NCBI GenBank assembly: GCA_910589155.1
Contig: CAJURY010000015.1
Location: 1-32,735, forward strand
Length of the DNA: 32,735 bases
Origin: an uncultured Oscillospiraceae bacterium
GTDB lineage: Bacteria > Bacillota > Clostridia > Oscillospirales > Oscillospiraceae
Direction: 5' to 3'
The translations under genes and the position numbers were made by a program. The notes beneath the pieces were generated by a model that saw nothing but the letters and a program-made list of their open reading frames with translations, made no database searches and had not been told where the DNA came from. Below, piece after piece: positions 25,441 through 32,697 of the stretch (the stretch's first letter is position 1; every line of letters starts with the position of its first letter).

Positions 25441-26039
25441 TTAGCGCATTGCTTTTAATTTGGATATTGAAGTGTTTACCGTTTACAAATGTATGCTGTT
25501 CTGCTATTACAGTTTGCTTTTTTCTCGTTCTGCTTATATGCGGCATTCGACTTGCTGTGCGAGGGGTAAAGGCAAAAAAGGTTGCGTCTATACTTTTAGC
25601 AATATGGTTTTTCTTAGGAGCCTGTAAACTCATCCCATACTTTGACTATCGGGTAAAAGAAGTTACGCCGATTTTAATGGAGGAAGTGCCGTTGTCTGGT
25701 AGTAATCAAACTGGCTATGCTTTTAGCTGGTTTGGCAAAGAAGTTGGAGGTAAACTATATTTAAGCTGGCCTGTTGACGCAGTAGAACAGGAAGTTTATA
25801 GCCATTCCGACAAGGATATACCGCCATTGGACAGCTTTGACTTTAAACATAATACTTACTTGTTTTCTTATTCAAGAGAAGTAAAAAGCATCTCTTACAG
25901 TATTTGGAGTAGCCAGGATGTGCGCCCTTGGCCTTTTGCACCTGTGTTTTATTATGCATACTTAGAGAGGGGTACGGGGGAAGTTGGAACAGTTTATGTA
26001 TACCGTGTGCCGCTTCAGGCTTTTGATGTCGCAAACTAG
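25437..26039 (+). CDS. Cassette 1 putative immunity protein, membrane-anchored
   Basis: 200 residues, overlapping the CT stop by 4 bp, with GGAG just upstream. Two hydrophobic stretches (about 1-37 and 49-66) flank a basic loop (RLAVRGVKAKK). The C-terminal domain of about 130 residues is predicted outside. It is homologous to the immunity protein at 23671: shared CKLIPY, the -EVTP/-EVMP acidic spacer, the YSIWSS motif and a final VYVYRVP strand. No named family is recognised. Confidence 0.7.
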   Translation: MISALLLIWILKCLPFTNVCCSAITVCFFLVLLICGIRLAVRGVKAKKVASILLAIWFFLGACKLIPYFDYRVKEVTPILMEEVPLSGSNQTGYAFSWFGKEVGGKLYLSWPVDAVEQEVYSHSDKDIPPLDSFDFKHNTYLFSYSREVKSISYSIWSSQDVRPWPFAPVFYYAYLERGTGEVGTVYVYRVPLQAFDVAN

Positions 26040-26079
26040 AAGCTCTATATAATTACATGATTAAAATTTAACTACCAGT

Positions 26080-26146
26080 TCCCGGAGCGGTCTTTTGTCC
26101 GCTCCGGGAGGGCAGCCCGGACAAGCTGTCCGGCAGGTTCGTAGGA
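26080..26146 (+). repeat. Hairpin-linker element 2 (before cassette 2)
   Basis: TCCCGGAGCGGTC (26080-26092) pairs with GTCCGCTCCGGGA (26097-26109) with one T/T mismatch. GGGAGG follows, then a second small hairpin CCGGAC-AAGCT-GTCCGG (26118-26134). The frame of cassette 2 is open through this element back to TAA 26069-26071, but indels between copies argue it is non-coding. Confidence 0.8.
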
Positions 26147-27235
26147 GGCTGTACCCCTCAGCGGGTTCTATCGAGCGAAACAACAGAAACCCATCGTTAT
26201 ACTTATGCCGGCGGGAAATTACTGCGGGAAACCATTCTAACGTTTACAGCCAGTGGAATTATTACAAATGAAATATTAGATTTCCGTTATGATAACGCGG
26301 GGCTTCCCTACGCGCTTATTTATCAGGATCGTTCTGGTGTAGCAGAAACTTATTACTACATCACCAACCTGCAAGGCGACGTGATGTACATAGTTGACGA
26401 AGGCGGCGACGAAGTAGCATCTTACGAGTACGACCCCTATGGCAAACTCCTCTACGCAAGAGGCGATTTTGCAGAAGTCAACCCAATCTGTTACCGTGGT
26501 TATTATTACGATACCGAAACCGACTTCTATTACCTCCAATCCCGCTACTACGATGCGACTACCTGTAGATTTATTAGTGCGGACTCATTCACAAATACGT
26601 GTCAAAGTATTTTGGGCTATAATATGTTTGCATATTGCAAAAATGATCCTATTAATCGTTTTGATCCTACCGGTCATATACCAAATAAAATGACTATGAT
26701 GACAGATGGAGGTGGTAATTATCGGTACATTGACGATCAGGGAACAGCAATTATTGGCGATTACTCTTTCAACTGTTCAACAATAGCGGCATCAGGATGT
26801 GGGATAATTGCAACATACAATGCGCTGGAGACGTTGGGGGACACAAAATCTGTAAAGCAAATTACTGATTACTATTCGGATATTGGCAATAATTTTTATT
26901 CATCCGTAACATTAGGCTATATAGGTATTCTTCCATCCACAGTAGAAAAATATTTTTTAGATGCGGGTTATACAGTTATAAGAACCGATGACCGGGACGC
27001 TATAGACTACTATTCAAGCGTTGCTGATGCAAGTATACTATGGTACGCTTTTAATACAGACGATTTCCCTGGAATTGGTGCACACTTTGTTGCATACGAA
27101 CCAACAGGAGAAGGCATATACCAAGGTCATAATACATCAGGAAATGGACGAGATACTTTTAAATACCCCTCAGATTATGGATATTCGTATAGACGTTTCT
27201 ATGTACAAGGTATTTTTATTTTTAAACAGGGGTGA
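26147..27235 (+). CDS. Cassette 2: RHS core plus C39/papain-like CT domain
   Basis: The homologous frame begins GCTPQRVLSSETTETH at 26147; the first ATG is 26381, inside the core, so this is probably a silent cassette. The core is type B and nearly identical at DNA level to the main gene. After DPTGHIPNK comes a CT with ASGCGIIATYNALETLG (Cys codon 26798-26800), GIGAHFVAYEPTGEGIY (His codon 27083-27085) and QGHNTSGN. This Cys...His...Asn order is typical of C39-like papain-fold peptidases. The CT is AT-rich relative to the core. The partner gene starts 5 bp downstream. Confidence 0.72.
   Translation, partial: GCTPQRVLSSETTETHRYTYAGGKLLRETILTFTASGIITNEILDFRYDNAGLPYALIYQDRSGVAETYYYITNLQGDVMYIVDEGGDEVASYEYDPYGKLLYARGDFAEVNPICYRGYYYDTETDFYYLQSRYYDATTCRFISADSFTNTCQSILGYNMFAYCKNDPINRFDPTGHIPNKMTMMTDGGGNYRYIDDQGTAIIGDYSFNCSTIAASGCGIIATYNALETLGDTKSVKQITDYYSDIGNNFYSSVTLGYIGILPSTVEKYFLDAGYTVIRTDDRDAIDYYSSVADASILWYAFNTDDFPGIGAHFVAYEPTGEGIYQGHNTSGNGRDTFKYPSDYGYSYRRFYVQGIFIFKQG
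26183..26388 (+). repeat. 206-bp tract nearly identical to the main RHS gene (copy 2)
   Basis: Partner of 22570-22775. Recombination between the two would place the cassette 2 CT and immunity gene behind the expressed RHS body and delete the intervening CT, immunity gene and cassette 1. Confidence 0.85.
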
Positions 27236-27239
27236 TAAA

Positions 27240-27665
27240 ATGGAAAAAGGGGAAAAGAAAATTTACAAAAAATTATACTGGCTTTACTTTGCTTTCTTTT
27301 GTGTCCTTCTCCTACTGCTAATGATGCCTGCTATATTGGGAGCAATCCATACTCGTCCTAAAACAATGTATGTTCCACAAGAGGGTTTTTGGTATTGTGA
27401 AGAACTTAAAATTGCACTAAATGCAGATGATAGAACAGGTTATGTAATTGAGCGAGGAAAGAAAATACCGTGTATATGGACAAACGAGCGTAATTCTAAT
27501 ACGATAACCATTCAAACTTCGATTGAAGCCGAAAACAGACACTTTAGTGGCGATATAGTTGCAAATTTGCGGTGTAAAAGCCTTGAAGCAGATGTGTTGA
27601 CTACAATTGGAGAAAATAACGAAGTGTACCAATTTATACGGAGTGAATCAACACGCATAGAATAA
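27240..27665 (+). CDS. Cassette 2 putative immunity protein, single-pass membrane protein
   Basis: 141 residues; ATG 5 bp after the CT stop with AGGGGTGA upstream. A lysine-rich N-terminus (about 12 residues) precedes one membrane segment (about 13-35), so the ~100-residue beta-rich remainder should lie outside the cell. No lipobox and no recognised family. Immunity function is inferred only from position after the papain-like CT. Confidence 0.6.
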   Translation: MEKGEKKIYKKLYWLYFAFFCVLLLLLMMPAILGAIHTRPKTMYVPQEGFWYCEELKIALNADDRTGYVIERGKKIPCIWTNERNSNTITIQTSIEAENRHFSGDIVANLRCKSLEADVLTTIGENNEVYQFIRSESTRIE

Positions 27666-27699
27666 GAAGAAAATTATAATGAGCATAGGATGATCTTCC

Positions 27700-27788
27700 C
27701 CTAGAGCGGTCAATTTGACCGCTCCGGGAGGGCAACCCGGACAAACTGTCCGGCCAAGTTCAAGGCGTCTGCTCCGCTGGAGCGGGAA
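27700..27788 (+). repeat. Hairpin-linker element 3 (before cassette 3)
   Basis: CCTAGAGCGGTC (27700-27711) pairs imperfectly with GACCGCTCCGGG (27717-27728). GGGAGG follows, then CCGGAC-AAACT-GTCCGG (27738-27754). Uniquely, GGAG lies 6 bp before the TTG that opens the cassette 3 frame. Confidence 0.75.
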
Positions 27789-28823
27789 TTGCTGACAGAG
27801 CGGACGGAAGAACACAGCTATATCTATGCAGGCGGCAAACTCTTGCGGGAAACTGTCTTTATCGTAGATGAGCAAGGTTCAGAAATAGAAAGAACCTTAG
27901 ATTTCCGTTATGATAACGTAGGTTTCCCTTATGCCCTGCATTATACAGATACTTTCGAGGGTATCGAGCAAACTTATTACTATATCACCAACCTGCAAGG
28001 CGACGTGATGTATATGGTAGACGAAGGCGGCGACGAAGTAGCATCTTACGAGTACGACCCCTTCGGCAAACCCCTCCGCACCACCGGCGATTTTGCAGAA
28101 ATCAACCCCCTACGCTATCGTGGCTACTATTGCGATAATGATACTGATTTCTACTACCTGCAAAGCAGATATTATGACCCTGCTATCTGTAGATTTATTT
28201 GTGTAGATAGCTATACTTCAACGGGACAGAGTATCATTCGCTATAACATGTTTGCATATTGCAATAACGATCCAGTTAATATGGTAGATACGACCGGGTC
28301 TGTTCCAAACCGTGCCGTGATGATGTCTGATGGTGGAAGTCCAGGACCCGACACAGACTCAGAGCCATATTCTGGGCAAGCGAATTGTTATGCTTATGCT
28401 TTTAAACTTGAAAATGATCCAAGAACAGGAGAGCCTTTTCAGAGCAAGCCTCAGCCGGGAGAGTTTTCTGGAAATGAGCCATTGACGCAAGATGATTTAT
28501 TGGGTAGTCCAGCAGTTGTTAAGAAAAATATTAACAAAAGGGTTTTGGCTGATGCTGATGCTTTGGGACTGCGTTATGTTGAAGTGAAAAATGCAAATCA
28601 CATTGCAAAAAAGGGAAATTGGGTTGTAGCACTTGTATATGCATCAGATGGGTCAGATTATCATTGGTATCGAAGAAATGAGGATGGTACATGGTCGCAT
28701 AAACCTGGAACAAAAGAAGTTACAATTTGGGATGCATCAGGGAATTGCATACTTGACCCTGCAACGTGTGACCGTGGGAGATATGATGTTTTTGTAGGTT
28801 ACTATGAAGTTGGGCCGAATTAA
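27789..28823 (+). CDS. Cassette 3: RHS core plus Cys/His peptidase-like CT domain
   Basis: 344 codons from TTG. GGAG six bases upstream makes this the only cassette with a passable initiation signal, but there is no ATG. Type A core. The junction is degraded (DTTG) and followed by VPNRAVMMSDGG, closely similar to the start of the cassette 2 CT (IPNKMTMMTDGG). The CT has ANCYAYAF (C200), SDYHWYRRNEDGTWSHKPG (H292, H304), VTIWDASGNCILDPATCDR and a terminal YDVFVGYYEV. I recall this combination as a widespread secreted-protein domain with a papain/NlpC-like Cys-His arrangement; the peptidase activity is inference. The lipoprotein gene follows 9 bp downstream. Confidence 0.72.
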   Translation: MLTERTEEHSYIYAGGKLLRETVFIVDEQGSEIERTLDFRYDNVGFPYALHYTDTFEGIEQTYYYITNLQGDVMYMVDEGGDEVASYEYDPFGKPLRTTGDFAEINPLRYRGYYCDNDTDFYYLQSRYYDPAICRFICVDSYTSTGQSIIRYNMFAYCNNDPVNMVDTTGSVPNRAVMMSDGGSPGPDTDSEPYSGQANCYAYAFKLENDPRTGEPFQSKPQPGEFSGNEPLTQDDLLGSPAVVKKNINKRVLADADALGLRYVEVKNANHIAKKGNWVVALVYASDGSDYHWYRRNEDGTWSHKPGTKEVTIWDASGNCILDPATCDRGRYDVFVGYYEVGPN

Positions 28824-28832
28824 GGAGGATAT

Positions 28833-29324
28833 ATGAAAAAAGTAGCTATTTTAATGATTGTAGTTGCATTGCTAATATCTGGATGCCAATATACAAGTCA
28901 TTTGGTTTTAGGTAGCACTATGGAGGAACTAATGAATCAGTATACACTGTGTTATTCTTTTAATCCATTGTCTGTTTTTCAAGCCGATTCCAACTATCTT
29001 GCTGTTTTGTTCGATGACCAAGATAATGTGTGCAAAGTGGTGGAGTATACGTCTAACAGAAAAGCGATTCAAACTGAGGGGTTATCACTTCTCGAAGATG
29101 GTGATTTTGTGCAATATATTGGTATGGAGATGCAAAAATTACAGGAAGAAATAGGTGTGCCTCATTTTGATAGCGGCAGCGGATTTTATATTCCAGCATA
29201 TATTACGGAGCACGGTTATTTTATTGAAATATTTTTTGATGATACTGTAATTTGTAAAATTGTTAAAAGGGATATTTTTACTGGTAAAGTTGTTGAGACA
29301 GTACCCAAAGTGATTAGCAACTAA
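28833..29324 (+). CDS. Cassette 3 putative immunity lipoprotein
   Basis: 163 residues with AAGGAGGATAT before the ATG. The N-terminus is a lipoprotein signal: MKK, a hydrophobic stretch and the lipobox LISGC, so the protein would be lipid-anchored on the outer face of the membrane. The mature part (about 145 residues) has no recognised domain. Coupling to the cassette 3 CT is the evidence for immunity. Confidence 0.68.
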   Translation: MKKVAILMIVVALLISGCQYTSHLVLGSTMEELMNQYTLCYSFNPLSVFQADSNYLAVLFDDQDNVCKVVEYTSNRKAIQTEGLSLLEDGDFVQYIGMEMQKLQEEIGVPHFDSGSGFYIPAYITEHGYFIEIFFDDTVICKIVKRDIFTGKVVETVPKVISN

Positions 29325-29348
29325 TTGCTTTATGATTTCAAGACAATC

Positions 29349-29415
29349 TCCCGGAGCGGTCAATAGACCGCTCCGGGAGGAAAACCTGGACAAGTAGACC
29401 GGCTAGGCTTTTGGC
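29349..29415 (+). repeat. Hairpin-linker element 4 (before cassette 4)
   Basis: TCCCGGAGCGGTC (29349-29361), AATA, GACCGCTCCGGGA (29366-29378): a perfect 13-bp stem, the best copy in the array. GGGAGG and a linker with a TAG in the cassette frame follow. Confidence 0.85.
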
Positions 29416-29433
29416 GGCTGTACGCCTAAACGT

Positions 29434-30453
29434 GTGCTGTCAAGTGAGTCCACAGAAACCCACCGTTATACTTACGCTGGCGGCAAGCTCCTGCGGGAAA
29501 CCATAACGGAAACTGGCAAGGATAAAACCGTTACGACGTATACGCTGGACTTCCGCTATGACGCCCAAGGCGCGCCTTACAGTCTGATTGTTACGACCCA
29601 AGGCGTTTCCCAGACCTACTATTACATCACAAACCTGCAAGGCGATGTGATGTACATAGTCGATGAATCTGGCGATGAAGTAGCCTCTTACGATTATGAC
29701 CCTTATGGTAAACTCCTGCACACCACCGGCGATATGGCGGAAGTCAACCCAATCCGTTATCGTGGTTATTATTACGATAACGATACCGACTTCTATTACC
29801 TGCAATCCAGATATTATGACCCTGCTGTCTGTAGATTTATCAATCATGATAACTATGCAGCTACAGGACAGGGGCTTGTAGGTTACAATATGTTTGCATA
29901 TTGTAATAACAATCCCATTACGTATGCTGACCCAAGTGGGCACCGTCCCATTTGGGAAAAAAGATATGGTAGCATGGTCATGTATACCGATACTGGCGCA
30001 GGCGGCCAATTCTCAAGTGCAAATGAGGCGGCACAGAATGTGGGAAAAACGATGGCAATTATGACGCAGTCAGATAATTTGGAACGTGCGTGCGCGATCT
30101 ATAAGGACGAAACAAACGGTTATTATTTTGGGGAAATTGTAACAGGTGAACATGATTACGTACCAGTGGGCTTGATTTGGCCAAATGAAGGGCCTTACCC
30201 GGTTGCAATGATCCATTCTCATCCTAATTGTACGGGACATGTACCAAATGATTTTTCATATTATGATGAATTGGGCTATCCAACCGGAGACTGGTCAGTA
30301 GTGTTAAATTATGGCATACCGCTATATCTTGTAGCACCTGATGGCTCTTTATTACGGCTCACTGTGGATCCAGTATATATTGTACCGGAACCTTGCGTGG
30401 CAATTATTTCACAGGATCTTCCTGTTGATGACAGTATTTTTGACTGCCGATAA
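29434..30453 (+). CDS. Cassette 4: RHS core plus JAB/DUF4329-like metallopeptidase CT domain
   Basis: 339 codons from GTG, with homology starting a little earlier (GCTPKR at 29416) and an in-frame TAG upstream; probably silent. The core is a second subtype of type B (ITETGKDKTVTTYTLDFRYD). After ADPSGHRP the CT contains AAQNVGKTMAIM, CAIYKDETNGYYFGEIVTG and VAMIHSHPNCTGHVPNDFS (H261, H263), then YLVAPDGSLLRL. HSHP followed by a downstream acidic/serine segment is the zinc-binding pattern of JAB/MPN-like proteins, and the layout matches DUF4329 domains seen at RHS C-termini. Expected activity is peptide-bond or isopeptide cleavage; substrate unknown. Confidence 0.75.
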   Translation: MLSSESTETHRYTYAGGKLLRETITETGKDKTVTTYTLDFRYDAQGAPYSLIVTTQGVSQTYYYITNLQGDVMYIVDESGDEVASYDYDPYGKLLHTTGDMAEVNPIRYRGYYYDNDTDFYYLQSRYYDPAVCRFINHDNYAATGQGLVGYNMFAYCNNNPITYADPSGHRPIWEKRYGSMVMYTDTGAGGQFSSANEAAQNVGKTMAIMTQSDNLERACAIYKDETNGYYFGEIVTGEHDYVPVGLIWPNEGPYPVAMIHSHPNCTGHVPNDFSYYDELGYPTGDWSVVLNYGIPLYLVAPDGSLLRLTVDPVYIVPEPCVAIISQDLPVDDSIFDCR

Positions 30454-30483
30454 TGCAAAATTATGAAATAGTGAGGTATTGAT

Positions 30484-31278
30484 ATGAAACAACACAGACT
30501 TTGTTGCATTCTGCTTTCGGCCTTAATGTGTTTCTTTCTTTGCGCATGTAAAATAAATGGCTCTGATTCTGGTGTTGAAAAAACAACAACTAAGACAGAA
30601 AAGAACTGCATTGTTGATAATGGCAAAACAGCATACAAGGGAGAAAAAACAATCCCGGAAAACGCATTTGTGGGGCATTTATCAGATGGTGTAGACCAAC
30701 TGCCTGTAGAGAATTTGGTAAAACAAGAGGATAAATATATTTTTCGGGATGTTGTTTATACTTGTTATAGCGAGAATCTAAAGTGCAATCACATCAGTCA
30801 AACGGATTGCCATTGGGTAGTGAATTTAAGTTGTTTTAGACCAATTGCACAAGCTGAAGGGAAACAACATATTTTCGCTATGTCTGATGACTCAGAACTA
30901 AAACTTCTTTTAGTTTGTGACACAGATGAGAACGCTGGTATAATGTGCTTGGTGCGCAGTGATAGTAATATACTGGATGTTAGTAAATATCAAATTGAAG
31001 ATTTTAATGCGAAAATAGATGGAACTGACGTCAGCGAATCAAGTGAATGTTATGCGCTTTTGTTTGAGTACCATACGAATGAAATGTATTCTACACCTCG
31101 CGTTATGTACTTAGATGGTGATGACTCTCAATACGCGCATTGTCTGATCTTGACCAGTAAGGAATATCCGGGATTATCCTATATGGTTCGATATGTTGTA
31201 GAGAATTTTGATGGGTATACTCTGAATATTTATAATCTTCCCAATGAAATGGATGTTCAAATTAGCGTAGTTGATTAG
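30484..31278 (+). CDS. Cassette 4 putative immunity lipoprotein
   Basis: 264 residues. The N-terminus is hydrophobic and ends in the lipobox FLCAC, followed by a Ser/Thr/Lys-rich spacer (GSDSGVEKTTTKTEK) typical of surface lipoproteins, then a ~220-residue domain I cannot assign. The ATG is preceded by GAGGT. It lies 30 bp after the JAB-like CT, so the CT and its partner form a two-gene unit as in the other cassettes. Confidence 0.66.
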   Translation: MKQHRLCCILLSALMCFFLCACKINGSDSGVEKTTTKTEKNCIVDNGKTAYKGEKTIPENAFVGHLSDGVDQLPVENLVKQEDKYIFRDVVYTCYSENLKCNHISQTDCHWVVNLSCFRPIAQAEGKQHIFAMSDDSELKLLLVCDTDENAGIMCLVRSDSNILDVSKYQIEDFNAKIDGTDVSESSECYALLFEYHTNEMYSTPRVMYLDGDDSQYAHCLILTSKEYPGLSYMVRYVVENFDGYTLNIYNLPNEMDVQISVVD

Positions 31279-31368
31279 CTGTATATTCTGCAATGTATGT
31301 AACATATTACACATTAGACTTGGAAAATGAGCTTGTGTTGTAAGTTATTAAGCATTTAGGCATTCCTT

Positions 31369-31455
31369 TCCTAGAGCGGTCTAAAAGACCGCTCTGGGAG
31401 GAGAGTTTGGACAAGCAATCCCGCCAAGTTTAAGGGCTGTACGCCCCAGCGGGAA
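31369..31455 (+). repeat. Hairpin-linker element 5 (before cassette 5)
   Basis: TCCTAGAGCGGTCT (31369-31382) pairs with AGACCGCTCTGGGA (31386-31399) with one wobble, a 14-bp stem. The linker (GGGAGGAGAGTTTGGACAAG onward) is almost identical to element 1, whose cassette is also type A. Confidence 0.8.
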
Positions 31456-32526
31456 TTGCTGACCGAGCGGACGGAAGAACACAGCTATATCTATGCTGGC
31501 GGCAAGCTATTGCGGGAAACGGTATTTATCGTAGATGAGCAAGGTTCAGAGATTGAAAGAACCTTTGACTTCCGCTACGATAACGCCGGACTTCCCTATG
31601 CCCTGCATTACACAGACACTTTCGAGGGCATCGATCAGACCTATTATTACATTACCAACCTGCAAGGCGACGTGATGTATATGGTAGACGAGGGCGGCGA
31701 CGAAGTAGCCTCTTACGACTACGACCCCTACGGCAAACTCCTACGTACCACCGGCAATATGGCTGAAGCCAATCCCCTCCGCTATCGTGGTTATTACTAC
31801 GATACCGATACTGACTTTTATTATGTATCCAGCCGGTATTATGATTCTTCTGTTTGCAGATTTGTAAACTACGACGGTTACACTTCAACAGGTCAGGGCT
31901 ATATCGGCCATAATATGTTTGCTTACTGCGGCAACGACCCAATCAATCGTTTAGACCCATCAGGTTATGGCTTTTTTGGTGATTTGTGGAACAAAATTAC
32001 CGATGTAGTGGACGATGCTTGCAAATGGGTAGCAGATAAAGTGGAGCAAGTCAGCGAATTTATCAATAATGAAGATGAAATGAAGGTGCTGAATGCAAAG
32101 TTTATTGCTTTCTATAAAGGTAAGATGGTAATTAAGCTGCCAGTTGGGACAGATGCGGCATCTTTTGGTATTATTTTTATGGGGAACGAAATTGCTGCGG
32201 ATGAAGCTGGAATCAGAACCGTACGGCATGAGTATGGTCATACAAAGCAGTTTGATGAATTGGGCATTATCCAATTCACAACAAAAGTTGCGATACCGTC
32301 AGTGCAAGGTTATTACTTAGATAAGCAAGGCAAAATGCCATATGATTATTATAGTGCTCCTTGGGAATACCAAGCAGACCAGTATGGTGGTGTAACTGGT
32401 AGACCTGTTCCATATGAACCATGGGCAGACATAATTTGTCAAGAGTACTTTTATCCGGGCACATGGAGGCAAAAGGGTATTCGCGGAAGAGTATCTTATT
32501 TAAAGTCCTATGAATTTACTTATTGA
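31456..32526 (+). CDS. Cassette 5: RHS core plus HEYGH zincin metallopeptidase CT domain
   Basis: 356 codons from TTG without a ribosome binding site; probably silent. Type A core, junction DPSGYGFFG. The CT begins with an amphipathic helix (WNKITDVVDDACKWVADKVE), then GTDAASFGIIFMGNEI and RTVRHEYGHTKQFDELG. H258-E259-x-x-H262 is the zincin metal-binding and catalytic motif, and WEYQADQYGG offers E304 as the third ligand (E..AD pattern). This is the clearest enzyme assignment in the array. A lipoprotein gene follows 12 bp downstream. Confidence 0.8.
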   Translation: MLTERTEEHSYIYAGGKLLRETVFIVDEQGSEIERTFDFRYDNAGLPYALHYTDTFEGIDQTYYYITNLQGDVMYMVDEGGDEVASYDYDPYGKLLRTTGNMAEANPLRYRGYYYDTDTDFYYVSSRYYDSSVCRFVNYDGYTSTGQGYIGHNMFAYCGNDPINRLDPSGYGFFGDLWNKITDVVDDACKWVADKVEQVSEFINNEDEMKVLNAKFIAFYKGKMVIKLPVGTDAASFGIIFMGNEIAADEAGIRTVRHEYGHTKQFDELGIIQFTTKVAIPSVQGYYLDKQGKMPYDYYSAPWEYQADQYGGVTGRPVPYEPWADIICQEYFYPGTWRQKGIRGRVSYLKSYEFTY

Positions 32527-32538
32527 AAGGATTAAAAT

Positions 32539-32697
32539 ATGCGTGGAGTTAAATTATTTATAGCAGCTATGATGGTTGCTGGAATTCTCTTGGTATCTGG
32601 CTGTAAGATTAAAGAAGAATATAAGTTTGCACAGCCCGTTAGTTCCATTACATCCATTGAAATTGTTTACGTTTCAAGAGAAAAATCAAGTAAATGA
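32539..32697 (+). CDS. Cassette 5 putative immunity lipoprotein, possibly frameshifted
   Basis: 52 codons with AAGGA upstream. The N-terminus is a lipoprotein signal (MRGVKLF, hydrophobic core, lipobox LVSGC), and the mature part reads KIKEEYKFAQPVSSITSIEI. The frame closes at TGA 32695-32697, just after an A-rich stretch (AAAAATCAAGTAAATGA). In another frame the sequence continues in a protein-like way (NEQLSPQNKAFPRI) to the window end. A frameshift is therefore likely, or the gene is truly tiny. The window ends 38 bp later. Confidence 0.55.
   Translation: MRGVKLFIAAMMVAGILLVSGCKIKEEYKFAQPVSSITSIEIVYVSREKSSK

Noticed and set aside
26072..26146. Open frame across the hairpin-linker into cassette 2, suggesting the linker is coding
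   Set aside because: The corresponding linkers of cassettes 1 and 4 contain in-frame stops, and single-base indels between linker copies 2 and 3 shift the frame, so the linker is better read as non-coding.
24288..31399. The repeated hairpins as a CRISPR array or integron attC sites
   Set aside because: Units are 1.6-2.1 kb apart with protein genes between them, there are no spacers, cas genes or integrase, and attC-type core sites (GTTRRRY/RYYYAAC) are absent.
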